DNA of 45,024 bases, taken from the NCBI GenBank assembly GCA_018057705.1, contig JAGPDF010000036.1:1-45024 (forward strand), read 5' to 3'. Shown here piece after piece: positions 23,927-32,865 of this stretch; position 1 is the first letter of the stretch; each line of letters begins with the position of its first letter. The notes beneath the pieces were generated by a model. It searched no databases. It had not been told where the DNA came from and was given only the letters and a program-made list of their open reading frames with translations. The translations under genes and the position numbers were made by a program. The DNA comes from Thermoanaerobaculia bacterium. GTDB taxonomy: Bacteria; Acidobacteriota; Thermoanaerobaculia; Multivoradales; JAGPDF01.

Positions 23927-25843
23927 TCAGGGTCTGGAGGTCAGCTCCGCTTCGAGGAGCTTCCCGGCGATGATCAGGAAGTCGTGCTCGGTGACGATAC
24001 CGACCAGACGGCCGTCCTTGAGCACCGGCAGGCAGCCGATGCCGTGCTTGCGCATCAAGCTGATCGCCTCGAGCGTTGCGGTCTCGGGCGTCACCGAGAC
24101 GATCTCGGTCGACATGACCTCCCGCACTGCGATCGGGCCCTTGCCGAGATCGCCGGTTCGTTCAGCCACCAGGCGAACGATTCCGCTCTGCGAGATGATG
24201 CCGATCAGCCGGTGCTCGTTGTCCTCGACCGGAATGTGCCGGATCTTCTTCCACTTCATCAGATTGGCGACCAGCTCGACGGCCTCGTCGGCGTGGGTCG
24301 TGATGATGTCGGTGGTCATGAACTGCTCGATCTGCCCGAAGTGCTTCTCCCAGCCTCCCGCGTGCTCGAGGCTGGCGAGCGGCCACTGATGCACCGGCAG
24401 GCCGGTCATCTGATTGGCGATGATCGCGCCGGTGATGGCGCCAAGGCGCTCGCCGCGATTGCCGCGTCCGCCCAGGGCATGAAGACTCTCGAGCTGCCAT
24501 TGTGCTCCGGTCCTCTTGGTGCGAACGCGCTCCTCGACGATTCCGAGGTAGCGGTCGACGTCGCCGGCGTCGATACCCTTGAGCTTCAATCCATCGCGGG
24601 CTACCGGCAGCAGCTCTTCGAGGATGAGCTCGTCGGCGGGGATGTGCTGATGACCCGGCCACCCGAACTGGGCGCGCAGGCCGAGACGGGCGGCGGCGAC
24701 GAAATTCTCGTTCGCGGTGTCGAACTCCATGACCTTGCGGATGTCGGGATAGACGCGCGACAGACCGGACAACAGCCCGAACCAGAAGGCGGCGTTCGCG
24801 ACCTCGTCCACGATGCTCGGACCGGAGGGCAGGATCCGGTTCTCGATCCGCAGATGGGGGCGGCCCTCCGAAATGCCGTAGCAGGGGCGGGTCCAGCGAT
24901 AGATGGTGCCGTTGTGGAGCCGCAGCGCCTTGAGATTGGGGACCTCGTTGCGCCGCAGCATGGCGAGGGAGTCCTCGTCGATGTCGGCCGAGAGCAGGAC
25001 TTTGAAGCGCGCGATGTCCTCGCGGAAGATCTCGAGCACCGAATCATCGACCCATCGTCGGCCGAAAGAGACCCGGGAGGGCTGCTCCCGCAGATGGAGG
25101 CCCGCGGCGCGGTGGTCGACCGACTGCTGGAAGAGGGCGATGCGTGTCTCGCGCCAGAGCCGTCGGCCGAAGAGCAGCGGCGAGTTGCACGAGGCCGCGA
25201 GCACCGGCCCGGCGACCGCCTGGGTGAGGTTGTAGAGAGAGGCGAACTCCTCGGGGCCGACCTGGAAGTGAGCCTGGAAGCTCGTGTTGCAGGCCTCGAC
25301 CATGACGTTCTCGTGCCGGATGATGAGCTCGTCGGCACCCTTGATGTAGAACTCGTAGGCGCTGCCACGCAGCCGGCGCATCGCCTCGTTGAGGGCGAAG
25401 TAGCGCGGCTTGGGCGTCATGTTCTCGAGCGACAGGTCCGAGATGTCGAGCGTTTGCAGGATGCCGGTCATGATGACGTCGGCATCGAGCTCGTGAGCCG
25501 CCTTGCGGCCTTTGGCCAGCAGATCCACCAGCTGCTTTTCCATCTGCTGCAGGCAGTCGCCGCCGAAGAGCAGGGGATCGGTGTTGAACTCGAGGTTGAA
25601 GCGGGCGAGCTCGGTCGTGTAGTGCTCGTCGGCGATCTTCTCGATCATCTCCATCGCGATCGGCGCCGGACTGAAGCCGCGGTCGACGAGGAAGAGCTCC
25701 TGCTCGGCGCCGATCCGCCGGACGCCACTCTCGATGGCGCCGTGCTGCAGCATCAGATCGAGCGCCTGCAGATCGCCCAGGAGCTTCCGGGTGAAGGAGC
25801 GCAGAGATTCCGAGTCCAGCTCTTTGACGTCGTGTTCGCCCAT
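23927..25843 (-). CDS. Glutamate-cysteine ligase-type (GCS2) protein with C-terminal CBS pair
   Basis: 638 residues. About 20-420 form a carboxylate-amine ligase domain of the GCS2/YbdK type: RIGAEQELFLVD (Glu-rich ATP/metal site), LEFNTDPLLFGG, TGILQTL, NTSFQAHFQVG, PHLRIENRILPSGPSIVDEVANAAFW and FGWPGHQHIPADELI. The end carries two CBS motifs (FMTTDIITTHADEAVELVANLM to RLIGIISQSGIV, and VREVMSTEIVSVTPETATLEAISLM to LVGIVTEHDFL), which normally bind adenine nucleotides and regulate the attached enzyme. GCS2 proteins join glutamate to an amine or cysteine, as in glutathione synthesis. No glutathione synthetase is nearby, and the true product is unknown. An AAAGG ribosome site and a TAGACT box about 45 bases upstream (minus strand, near 25887) support the start. 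Confidence 0.88.
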   Translation of the reverse strand: MGEHDVKELDSESLRSFTRKLLGDLQALDLMLQHGAIESGVRRIGAEQELFLVDRGFSPAPIAMEMIEKIADEHYTTELARFNLEFNTDPLLFGGDCLQQMEKQLVDLLAKGRKAAHELDADVIMTGILQTLDISDLSLENMTPKPRYFALNEAMRRLRGSAYEFYIKGADELIIRHENVMVEACNTSFQAHFQVGPEEFASLYNLTQAVAGPVLAASCNSPLLFGRRLWRETRIALFQQSVDHRAAGLHLREQPSRVSFGRRWVDDSVLEIFREDIARFKVLLSADIDEDSLAMLRRNEVPNLKALRLHNGTIYRWTRPCYGISEGRPHLRIENRILPSGPSIVDEVANAAFWFGLLSGLSRVYPDIRKVMEFDTANENFVAAARLGLRAQFGWPGHQHIPADELILEELLPVARDGLKLKGIDAGDVDRYLGIVEERVRTKRTGAQWQLESLHALGGRGNRGERLGAITGAIIANQMTGLPVHQWPLASLEHAGGWEKHFGQIEQFMTTDIITTHADEAVELVANLMKWKKIRHIPVEDNEHRLIGIISQSGIVRLVAERTGDLGKGPIAVREVMSTEIVSVTPETATLEAISLMRKHGIGCLPVLKDGRLVGIVTEHDFLIIAGKLLEAELTSRP

Positions 25844-25911
25844 CGTCGAGGCCTTTCGCTGGGAATGCAGACTGACTCGCAGTCTAGCAGCGACGGCTCA
25901 AAGCGGGGGAC

Positions 25912-27651
25912 TCAGAACCGCTCGCTGGTCGACACGAGGTACTGGATCTTCTCGATCGAGGGGTCGCCGTCGAGGGGAAAGGCGAGATCCAGACGGACGA
26001 CGTTGGCGTGCGAGGTGCGCGTCGAGGCGACGCGCAGTCCGGCCCCGGCGTCGCGCAGCCAGCCGAGCCCGGCGGGCGGGTTCGCGTCGCCGTCGAACCA
26101 GGCCCTGCCGACATCGCAGAAGACCACCGCACCGAGCCGGAAGAGATGAAAGAACTCGCGCTCTCCGTACCAGCGTTGCTCGATCGTCAGGAGAACGCGG
26201 CGGTCGCCCTCCTGGTAGCGCAGCGGGTAGCCGCGAAGGCCGCTGTCGCCGCCGATAAGTAGTTGACGCTCGGCATCGAGATCCTCCGCCAGGTCGACGC
26301 CGGCGCCGATGTAGAGGGCCTGATGCTCGAAGTCGCGCCAGAGATAGCGCAGGCCGAGCGCCAGGAGGATCGGACCTTTGCCCCCCGGCTCGAGCCGGCC
26401 GCCGAGCGCCGCCGAGCCGGTCACGATCTGGCGCTCGGTCGGCCGAAAGGCGCGGTCCAGGGCGCTGTCGTAGACGAGCGCGTCGCGGTCGGAGCCGAAG
26501 CTCTCCGATGCGAACCCGATCCTCGCCGAACCTTGCCAGCCGACGGCCAGGTCCTCGGGACGGTGGATGCGGTCGAAGTCGTGCTCGATGACGAAGCGGT
26601 CCTGAATCCAGCTCCAGCCCAGCCATGGGTAGACGAGCTTGCGGTCCGGCGGAAGCGCGGTCGGGGTTGCCGCCGGCAGTGGGGTGAACTGCGCCTCGTC
26701 GTAGGTGACACCGAGGCGGAGCCGGTGGGTCTCGCTGTTCCTCAGGCCGCGGGAGAGTCCGACCCAGAGCTCGCCCCAACGGGTCGCCTCTTCGAAGCTG
26801 TCGCGCACCTCGCCCAGCTCATAGCGAGCGGTGACCAGGCGCTGGTCGGCAAGATCGATTCCTCCGGCGCGGCGGGTGGTGAGAGCGAAAAAGGGACGCT
26901 CGAACAGGAGTCGGAGGGCTTCGCCGTCGGTGCTGTCGGCATAGACCAGCTTGGCGCGAAAGCGGCTGCCGAAGATGTTGGGATCGTTGTAGGAGAGGAG
27001 GTTCGAGGTGCGATCGACGTTCACGACCCGCTCGACGGCGAGCTCCTTGCCGAGACCGAGGAAGTTCGCCTCTTCGATCTCGATCTTGTAGTCGTTGACG
27101 CCGCCGCCGCGGTTGAAGCTCAGTCCCGGCTTGAGCGACCAGGTGTCGCGGGTCCGGACTTCGACGATCACCCGGCCGTCGCGGTAGGCGACCGGCTCGA
27201 CGCTGGCGGCGGCGAGAAAGCGCTGGGCGCGCAGCGCGCGCGCCGACTCGGCGAGGGCACTGGCCGAGTAGAGGTCGCCCTCGGCGAACAGGAGTTGGCG
27301 GCGCACGACGCGCGCGGGGGTTTCGATGTGCAGGGCGTTGGCCCAGCGGAAGATCAGCTGGCGCTCGCCGGGCAGGTTGGGATCGAAAACGTCGCCGGCT
27401 TCGACGGAGATCTCGCCGAAGCGGGCGCCCGCGGCCACGAGCTCTGCGGGCGTCGGAAGGGCCGCGGGGGAGCCGGCTGCAGTCGCCGCAGTCCCTGCCG
27501 TCACTGGCTCTGATGGTTCTGGCGGCGCTGATGGCGCTGGGCGCTCCGCGGTCGGCTCTGCTGCCGGCGCCGGAGGGGAGGCGGCGAGCCCCAGCACGAG
27601 CTGAAGCCCGAGCCCGGTGCAGATCACTCCGATGGCACGGCAGCTCGACAA
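25912..27651 (-). CDS. BamA/TamA-like outer-membrane protein (POTRA plus Omp85 barrel)
   Basis: 579 residues from a TTG at 27651. The start is uncertain, and an internal GTG a few codons later keeps the signal peptide. After a signal and a Pro/Ala-rich stretch (about 25-70), a POTRA-like domain (HIETPARVVRRQLLFAEGDLYSASALAESARALRAQRFLAAASV) precedes a 16-strand-type surface-antigen barrel. The barrel contains VSFNRGGG-type strands, the loop signature LIGGDSGLRGYPLRYQEGDRRVLLTIEQRWYG and a C-terminal aromatic end (STSERF). LRGYP is the Omp85 L6 loop motif (VRGY/RGF). It is too short for BamA (about 800) and closer to TamA or ShlB-like transporters and to the single-POTRA surface-antigen group. 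A TAGAAT box at 27696-27691 may be its -10. Confidence 0.8.
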   Translation of the reverse strand: MSSCRAIGVICTGLGLQLVLGLAASPPAPAAEPTAERPAPSAPPEPSEPVTAGTAATAAGSPAALPTPAELVAAGARFGEISVEAGDVFDPNLPGERQLIFRWANALHIETPARVVRRQLLFAEGDLYSASALAESARALRAQRFLAAASVEPVAYRDGRVIVEVRTRDTWSLKPGLSFNRGGGVNDYKIEIEEANFLGLGKELAVERVVNVDRTSNLLSYNDPNIFGSRFRAKLVYADSTDGEALRLLFERPFFALTTRRAGGIDLADQRLVTARYELGEVRDSFEEATRWGELWVGLSRGLRNSETHRLRLGVTYDEAQFTPLPAATPTALPPDRKLVYPWLGWSWIQDRFVIEHDFDRIHRPEDLAVGWQGSARIGFASESFGSDRDALVYDSALDRAFRPTERQIVTGSAALGGRLEPGGKGPILLALGLRYLWRDFEHQALYIGAGVDLAEDLDAERQLLIGGDSGLRGYPLRYQEGDRRVLLTIEQRWYGEREFFHLFRLGAVVFCDVGRAWFDGDANPPAGLGWLRDAGAGLRVASTRTSHANVVRLDLAFPLDGDPSIEKIQYLVSTSERF

Positions 27652-27767
27652 GAGGTCCCTCGCCCCCGGCTTCGGCCGGGCGACACGAGAATTCTACCTG
27701 CGGCTTCGGGCGCCGGGCGGCCGGGAGCCTGGCAAGACTGCGGGACCCGCCAGCGGGCCCCCTCGAT

Positions 27768-28919
27768 TCAGCTCGCGACCGATACTGCGGGGGCGCCGGC
27801 GGCGGTGAATGCCGGGTGGACCAGGGCGCCGTCGCGTGCCAGGAGCGTACCCATCACCTCCTGGTCGGTCTCGGGGATGCCGAGCTTCTTGTCCTTCCAG
27901 ACCAGCAGCAGCAGGGTCAGGAGATTGCGGGCATAAACGAGGCTCGCGTCGGCGGGCACGGTCGCCGGCAGGTTGGAAGGACCGAGGATGAACACACCCT
28001 GGTGTTCGACCTCCTCGTCGACCCGGGTCAGCTCGCAGTTGCCGCCCTGGGCCGCAGCGATGTCGACCACGACGGCCCCCGGCTTCATTCCTTCGATCAT
28101 GTCGCGGGAGAGCAGCACCGGAGCGCGCTTGCCCGGGACCTGGGCGGTCGTGATCACCACGTCGGCTGCGGCGAGCCGCGTCTTCAGGATCGCCCGCTGC
28201 TGCTCGAGAAACTCCTTGGTGACCTCTTTGGCGTAGCCGCCCGTGCCCTCCGCAGTCGGCATCTGCGGCAGGTCGATGAAGCGGCCGCCGAGCGACTCGA
28301 CCTGTTCCTTCACCGCCGGCCGCACGTCGGAGACCTCGACCGTGGCGCCCAGCCGCTTGGCGGTGGCGAGCGCCATGAGGCCGGCGACCCCGGCGCCCAG
28401 GACGACGACTTTGGCCGGCTGGATCGTGCCCGCCGCCGTCATCAGCAGGGGGAAGATCTTGCCCAGCCTCTCGGCCCCGACGAGGACCGCCTTGTAGCCG
28501 GCGATCGAGGCCTGGGACGACAGCACGTCGAGCGCCTGACCGCGGGTCGTCCGCGGCACGAGCTCCATCGCGAAGACCGTCACCTTGCGCGCCACGAGAG
28601 TCTGCACCAGCTCGGTATTGCGATAGGGGTCGAGCAGGGAGAAGAGATAGGTGCCGGCGCGCAGTTGCTCGGCCTCGCCCTTCTCGGGGGGCGCCACCTT
28701 GAAGACGATGTCGGCGGCCTGGTAGCCGGCCGCGGAGGTCGTGACGAGGGTCGCGCCGGAGCTCGTGTAGGCGTCGTCGGAGAAGCCGGCCTGGCGTCCG
28801 GCGCCGCTCTCGATGGCGACCTCCAGTCCGGCCTTGATGAGCTTCTTGACACTTTCGGGCGAAGCAGCGACGCGCCGTTCTCCGGCGCGGATCTCTTTGG
28901 GAACGAAAACCGTGGTCAT
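27768..28919 (-). CDS. pntA: NAD(P) transhydrogenase alpha subunit part 1 (PntAA)
   Basis: 383 residues, the full length of the soluble NAD(H)-binding domain I made as a separate polypeptide in many bacteria. Seen are VPKEIRAGERRVAASPESVKKL at the N-terminus, SSQASIAGYKAVL (the RDQAS-type loop), nucleotide-binding VVVLGAGVAGLMALATAKRLGA, a mobile-loop region near ITTAQVPGKRAPVLL, and GAVVVDIAAAQGGNCELT. The enzyme transfers hydride from NADH to NADP using the proton gradient but also needs the membrane part (PntAB) and domain III (PntB). Neither follows here, since the next gene downstream is the outer-membrane protein. Alanine dehydrogenase is the related alternative, less likely from these motifs. 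A TACGAT box near 28959 and GGAG before the ATG support the start. Confidence 0.9.
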   Translation of the reverse strand: MTTVFVPKEIRAGERRVAASPESVKKLIKAGLEVAIESGAGRQAGFSDDAYTSSGATLVTTSAAGYQAADIVFKVAPPEKGEAEQLRAGTYLFSLLDPYRNTELVQTLVARKVTVFAMELVPRTTRGQALDVLSSQASIAGYKAVLVGAERLGKIFPLLMTAAGTIQPAKVVVLGAGVAGLMALATAKRLGATVEVSDVRPAVKEQVESLGGRFIDLPQMPTAEGTGGYAKEVTKEFLEQQRAILKTRLAAADVVITTAQVPGKRAPVLLSRDMIEGMKPGAVVVDIAAAQGGNCELTRVDEEVEHQGVFILGPSNLPATVPADASLVYARNLLTLLLLVWKDKKLGIPETDQEVMGTLLARDGALVHPAFTAAGAPAVSVAS

Positions 28920-28967
28920 GGGAATCTCCGGGCGAAAGGGTGCCGCCGGGGCATCGTACCGTCCGGA

Positions 28968-30449
28968 TCAGCGCTTTCGCAAACCCAAACGGGTAGGGTC
29001 GAGGTGCTCGGGGCGGGCGAGGTCGAGCACCGTCTTGACCGGCGCGAACGTCCAGGCGGGAACCTCCACGAAGAGGGTGTTCCAGCCGGCCATCGCGCCG
29101 TTCCAGAGCCCCGGGCGCTCGTAGATCCGGAGCCTGCGCCCGCCTTCGGACTTCGCCGCCACGAGCGCCCGTGCCGGGTCGACGAAGCGCTCGAGCTCCC
29201 ACGGCCGGCCTTCCGGATCGCGCAGCGCCACCACCAGGTCGACCGGATTGAAGTGCGTTGAGCCCCGGAAGCGCCCGGCCTGCACGGCGTCGTCGGCCGC
29301 GATCTCGGCCGACTCGACGATCTGGAGGCTCGGTTCACCCTGCCCGTTCTCGACCCAGAACGGCCCGCCGCCGGGTTCTCCGCTGTTGGCGACCACTCCG
29401 CATACCCGCCACGGTCGCTCCCCCGCGTCGCGCCCGCCACGCTCCTCCGCCATCCCCAGTAGCTTGCCGGCGAGGAGGAGCTTCCAGTGGGCGACCTCCG
29501 CGTGACGCTCCTCGGGGAGGAGGTTGTCGATGTTCTTCACGAACACCAGGTCGCCGCCGGTCTCGGCGAGCACCGCGAGATTCGCGAGCAGGGCGCCGTG
29601 CCCCGCCGGACGCAGCAGCAGGCGGCCGTCGGCGGTGCGGGCCGGGCCGCCCGCCTCGTCGAGGGCGAGAGCGTGGGTGGCTGGCAGCTGCTCCGAGAAG
29701 GCGACCTCGAGGCGCTCGCCGCCCCGCTCCAGCTCGTGGCGCACAGCTTCGAGCGCGCTCGCGAACGGCGCCCTGAATTCGCCGGCGACCGTGAAGTGGA
29801 AGCGACTCGTGCCAGCGGCGTCCTTCAGATAGTGCCTGCCTTCGGCAAGCTGTTCCGCGAACGCCGTGCGTGGACGATCGGCAGCCCAGTGAAAGGGAAG
29901 AAGCCCTTTCGGGCAGGTGGCGAGTGGGGCAGCGTCGCCGGCCGCGCCGAAAAAAAGCTCGAACAATGGAGTGAGGTTCGGGGCGGCGGCGGCTTGGGCG
30001 AGACCGTCGAGGAATCCCGCCCGGCGCTGCTCGAGCTCCTGGCCGAGTGCCATCGCAGGGAGCGCACGAGCGAGCTCGAGGACCTCCTGCGCGTCGGCGT
30101 CACCCGAGTCCGCCGCTTGGCGGACAGCCTCGTGCTGGCCCGCGGGGAAGCGCCCGGCAATGGTGGCGAGACTGCGGAACATGCGCGAGGCGGCGCCCGA
30201 GGCTGGCACGAACTTGAGGAAGCGGCCCTGACGCTGGGCCTCCCGGGCGCGCGCCAGGAGGTCCGGGACCTCCTCTTCGCTGATCCGTTCGATGCCGTCG
30301 CCGAGGGTTGCGGGGCGGAGCAGGCGGGTGCCGCGCGGTCCGCTCGCGCCGGCCAGCAGCGCCAGCTGGCGTTCCGCCTCCGCGAGCGGGATGCCGCACT
30401 CGGCGAGCTGGGCCCGGTCGGCGGCGGTCAGGCTCTCGGGGGCGGGCAT
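28968..30449 (-). CDS. DUF4301 family protein
   Basis: 493 residues. The sequence matches the DUF4301 family: FLKFVPASGAASRMFRSL near the N-terminus, KGLLPFHWAADRPRTAFAEQLAEG, RFHFTVAGEF, GGDLVFVKNIDNLLPEERHAE (a nucleotidyltransferase-like VKNIDN strip) and a C-terminal HLDPTRLGLRKR. The early GASGAASRMF and the KNID segment recall NTP-transferase folds such as UTP-sugar pyrophosphorylases. That is a suggestion only, and the biochemistry is not established. It starts 10 bases after the rmlC stop and so probably belongs to the rmlA-rmlC transcript, which would fit a sugar-nucleotide role. Confidence 0.82.
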   Translation of the reverse strand: MPAPESLTAADRAQLAECGIPLAEAERQLALLAGASGPRGTRLLRPATLGDGIERISEEEVPDLLARAREAQRQGRFLKFVPASGAASRMFRSLATIAGRFPAGQHEAVRQAADSGDADAQEVLELARALPAMALGQELEQRRAGFLDGLAQAAAAPNLTPLFELFFGAAGDAAPLATCPKGLLPFHWAADRPRTAFAEQLAEGRHYLKDAAGTSRFHFTVAGEFRAPFASALEAVRHELERGGERLEVAFSEQLPATHALALDEAGGPARTADGRLLLRPAGHGALLANLAVLAETGGDLVFVKNIDNLLPEERHAEVAHWKLLLAGKLLGMAEERGGRDAGERPWRVCGVVANSGEPGGGPFWVENGQGEPSLQIVESAEIAADDAVQAGRFRGSTHFNPVDLVVALRDPEGRPWELERFVDPARALVAAKSEGGRRLRIYERPGLWNGAMAGWNTLFVEVPAWTFAPVKTVLDLARPEHLDPTRLGLRKR

Positions 30450-30459
30450 CGCGCCGGGA

Positions 30460-31014
30460 TCAAATTGAGAAGCGCGGCAACCGGTCGGCGAGCTCTGCGA
30501 GCCGCTGTGCAGTCTGATCTTTGGGCGAGAGCAGGGGAGCGGCGACGGGCCATTCGATGCCGATCGCCGGGTCGTCCCAGGCGATCGAGAGATCGCCGGC
30601 CGGGTCGTAGAGGGCCGTGCACTTGTACTCGACCTGGGCGCGTTCCGACAGCACGCAGAAGCCGTGGGCGAAGTCGGGGGGCACCCAGAGCTGGCGGAAG
30701 TTCGCGGCCGAGAGCTCGACGCCGTACCACTGCGCGAAGGTCGGCGAACCGCGGCGGATGTCGACCGCGACGTCGAAGATCTCCCCCTCGGTGCAGCGCA
30801 CGAGCTTGCCCTGGGAGAGGGGGAGCTGCACGTGCAGTCCGCGCAGCGTCCCCTTCTGTGACAGCGAGTGGTTGTCCTGCACGAAAGCGACGTCGAGCCC
30901 CTGGTTCGCGAACTTGCCGGCGTTCCAGACTTCGAGGAAGAAGCCGCGCTCGTCGCGGAAGACCTGCGGCTCGACGAGGAGGACCCCCGGGAGCGGCGTC
31001 GGCAGTAGCTTCAA
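30460..31014 (-). CDS. rfbC: dTDP-4-dehydrorhamnose 3,5-epimerase RmlC
   Basis: 184 residues from a TTG at 31014 that overlaps the rmlA stop (TTGA at 31014-31011). No ATG or GTG is available, and the family N-terminus ([23 protein letters not shown]) begins a few residues later. The cupin fold carries the active-site His in [10 protein letters not shown], then [40 protein letters not shown], and YKCTALYDP. It epimerises C3 and C5 of dTDP-4-keto-6-deoxyglucose in dTDP-L-rhamnose synthesis. The steps before and after (RmlB, RmlD) are not encoded here. Confidence 0.93.
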   Translation of the reverse strand: MKLLPTPLPGVLLVEPQVFRDERGFFLEVWNAGKFANQGLDVAFVQDNHSLSQKGTLRGLHVQLPLSQGKLVRCTEGEIFDVAVDIRRGSPTFAQWYGVELSAANFRQLWVPPDFAHGFCVLSERAQVEYKCTALYDPAGDLSIAWDDPAIGIEWPVAAPLLSPKDQTAQRLAELADRLPRFSI

Positions 31015-31892
31015 GAATCGGTCTCCTGCTCGTGCACCACCCGCCGCAGGTAGTCGGCGTACTCGGTGCGGCCGAGGTCGTCGGCGAGGGTGAGCACCTG
31101 GGCGGGAGTGAGGTAGCCCATGCGCAGGCCGATCTCCTCGAGACAGGCGACCTTCAACCCCTGGCGCTGCTCGACGGCGCCGATGAACTCCGAGGCCTGG
31201 AGGAGCGACTCGTGGGTGCCGGTGTCGAGCCAGGCGATGCCGCGGCCGAGGATTTGCACCGAAAGCTCGCCCGCCGCCATGTAGGCGCGGTTGACATCGG
31301 TGATCTCGAGCTCGCCGCGTGGCGAGGGCTGAAGGGCGGCGGCGATCTCGAGCACCCGGTTGTCGTAGAAGTAGAGACCGGTGACCGCAAGCGACGAGCG
31401 AGGTTGGGCGGGCTTTTCCTCGATGGTGATCGCCCGGCCGTCCGCGCCGAGCTCGACCACGCCGTAGCGCTCTGGGTCGCGCACCCGGTAGGCGAAGACC
31501 GTGGCGCCGGTTTCTCGCGCCGCCGCCTTCTGGAGGTCGTCCGGGAAGCCGTGGCCGTAGAAGATGTTGTCGCCCAGGGCGAGCGCCACCCGGTCGCCGC
31601 CGACGAACTCGCGGCCGATGAGGAAGGCCTGCGCGAGGCCGCCCGGATGCGGCTGGACGGCGTAGGTGATCCGGATGCCGAACGCTGACCCATCCCCCAG
31701 CAGCCGCTCGAAGCTCGCGACGTCGTGCGGCGTCGTGATGAGCAGAACGTCGCGGATGCCGGCGAGCATGAGGCTCGACAGCGGGTAATAAACCATCGGT
31801 TTGTCGTACACCGGCAGCAGTTGCTTCGAAATGCCGCGCGTCACCGGGTAAAGCCGCGTGCCGGAGCCTCCGGCGAGAACAATGCCTTTCAT
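31011..31892 (-). CDS. rfbA: Glucose-1-phosphate thymidylyltransferase RmlA
   Basis: 293 residues from the ATG at 31892. The nucleotidyltransferase signature [18 protein letters not shown] is at the N-terminus, followed by [73 protein letters not shown], and [14 protein letters not shown]. Length and motifs match RmlA exactly. It makes dTDP-glucose from dTTP and glucose-1-phosphate, the first step toward dTDP-rhamnose and other deoxysugars of envelope polysaccharide. A longer frame upstream is an artefact of the G/C-rich repeat. A -10 box 7 nt before the ATG suggests a leaderless mRNA. rmlC overlaps its stop. Confidence 0.95.
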   Translation of the reverse strand: MKGIVLAGGSGTRLYPVTRGISKQLLPVYDKPMVYYPLSSLMLAGIRDVLLITTPHDVASFERLLGDGSAFGIRITYAVQPHPGGLAQAFLIGREFVGGDRVALALGDNIFYGHGFPDDLQKAAARETGATVFAYRVRDPERYGVVELGADGRAITIEEKPAQPRSSLAVTGLYFYDNRVLEIAAALQPSPRGELEITDVNRAYMAAGELSVQILGRGIAWLDTGTHESLLQASEFIGAVEQRQGLKVACLEEIGLRMGYLTPAQVLTLADDLGRTEYADYLRRVVHEQETDS

Positions 31893-31899
31893 TGCGGGG

Positions 31900-31905
31900 A
31901 GTATA
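31900..31905 (-). promoter_or_regulatory. -10 element of a probable leaderless rmlA promoter
   Basis: Minus strand TATACT, close to consensus, sits 7 nt before the rmlA ATG with CCCCGCA between, leaving no room for a ribosome site. The -35 would lie at about 31923-31928, at the edge of the tandem repeat. Confidence 0.5.
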
Positions 31906-31920
31906 TCGGGCGCCTCCGCA

Positions 31921-31980
31921 GGGCATCGGGCGGCATGGGGTGGCATGGGGCGGCATGGGGCGGCATGGGCGGCATGGGCA
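31921..31980. repeat. Short tandem repeat (10-bp unit GGCATGGGGC)
   Basis: Four near-identical 10-bp copies run from 31931 to 31970 (CGGCATGGGG, TGGCATGGGG, CGGCATGGGG, CGGCATGGGC). A degenerate copy lies before them and a 9-base copy after. They fill the centre of the rmlA/uppP intergenic region and run into the expected -35 of rmlA. Confidence 0.85.
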
Positions 31981-32034
31981 GTCCGGGACGGGCCGGCGAT
32001 CCTCGCAGCCCTCTCGACGAGTCCCGGTCGCCGG

Positions 32035-32040
32035 TAAGAT
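32035..32040 (+). promoter_or_regulatory. -10 element of a probable leaderless uppP promoter
   Basis: TAAGAT lies 6 nt before the uppP ATG. The sequence from 32038 through the start codon (13 bases) is identical to that at 912-924. A TCGACG-like -35 lies about 15 bases upstream. Confidence 0.5.
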
Positions 32041-32046
32041 TGCCGC

Positions 32047-32865
32047 ATGACTCCCTGGCAGGCTGCGGTTCTGGCGGTGGTGCAGGCGGTGACCGAGTTT
32101 CTGCCGGTCTCTTCTTCCGGGCATCTGATTCTGTTGCCGCATCTGCTGGGGTGGACGGACCAGGGGCTCGAGTTCGACATTGCGACCAACAGCGGGACGC
32201 TGCTTGCGGTCATGGCCTACTTCCGCGCCGATATCGCGCGCATGGCGGGCTCTTTCTTCGCGAGCTTCCGGGCGGCGGAACGTGCCGTGAATCCAGACGC
32301 GCGGATGGTCTGGCTGCTCGCCTGGGCGACGATCCCGGCCGGGCTCGCTGGCCTCCTCGTCAAGGGCTGGATCTCGAGTTACGGTCGCGATCCGCGACTC
32401 ATCGCGGCGACTGCGATCGGTTACGGCGCGCTGCTGCTCTACGCCGACCGGCGGTCGTCCCGGTTGGGCGCCGGCCGCGCGCTCGAAGAGTTCGGAATGC
32501 GCGCGGCGATGCTGGTCGGGTGTGCCCAGGCGCTCGCGCTGGTGCCGGGCACCTCGCGCTCAGGCATCACCATCACCGCGGCGCTCCTGCTGGGTTTCGC
32601 GCGCCCCGCGGCGGCGCGCTTCTCGTTCCTGCTTGCCATCCCGATCGGGCTGCTCCTGGCGGCGAAGCAGATCTTCGATGTCGCGCGCGGCCTGCCGATC
32701 GGCGTGCCGCCTGGCGCGCTCGTGATCGGCATTGCTGTTTCGGCTCTGGCCGGCTACGCGGTCATCGCCTTCCTGCTCGGATGGGTGCGCCAGCGGTCGC
32801 TGGCGCCGTTCGCCTGGTACCGTCTGGCGCTAGGCGTCGTGCTGCTGGTCGTCTTCTGGCGCTGA
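32047..32865 (+). CDS. uppP: Undecaprenyl-diphosphate phosphatase UppP
   Basis: A 272-residue polytopic membrane protein of BacA/UppP type. Both family signatures are present: [14 protein letters not shown] near residue 16 (catalytic Glu and Ser/His strip) and [19 protein letters not shown] near residue 172. Seven or eight hydrophobic segments are visible. It recycles the lipid carrier undecaprenyl diphosphate for peptidoglycan and O-antigen synthesis and can give bacitracin tolerance. It is divergent from rmlA, also an envelope polysaccharide gene, and its last 36 bases overlap the convergent terC. Confidence 0.95.
   Translation: MTPWQAAVLAVVQAVTEFLPVSSSGHLILLPHLLGWTDQGLEFDIATNSGTLLAVMAYFRADIARMAGSFFASFRAAERAVNPDARMVWLLAWATIPAGLAGLLVKGWISSYGRDPRLIAATAIGYGALLLYADRRSSRLGAGRALEEFGMRAAMLVGCAQALALVPGTSRSGITITAALLLGFARPAAARFSFLLAIPIGLLLAAKQIFDVARGLPIGVPPGALVIGIAVSALAGYAVIAFLLGWVRQRSLAPFAWYRLALGVVLLVVFWR

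Noticed and set aside
27652-27767. Terminator after pntA
   Set aside because: A GGGCCCGC/GCGGGTCCC-like imperfect hairpin is present on the minus strand but no T-run follows it.
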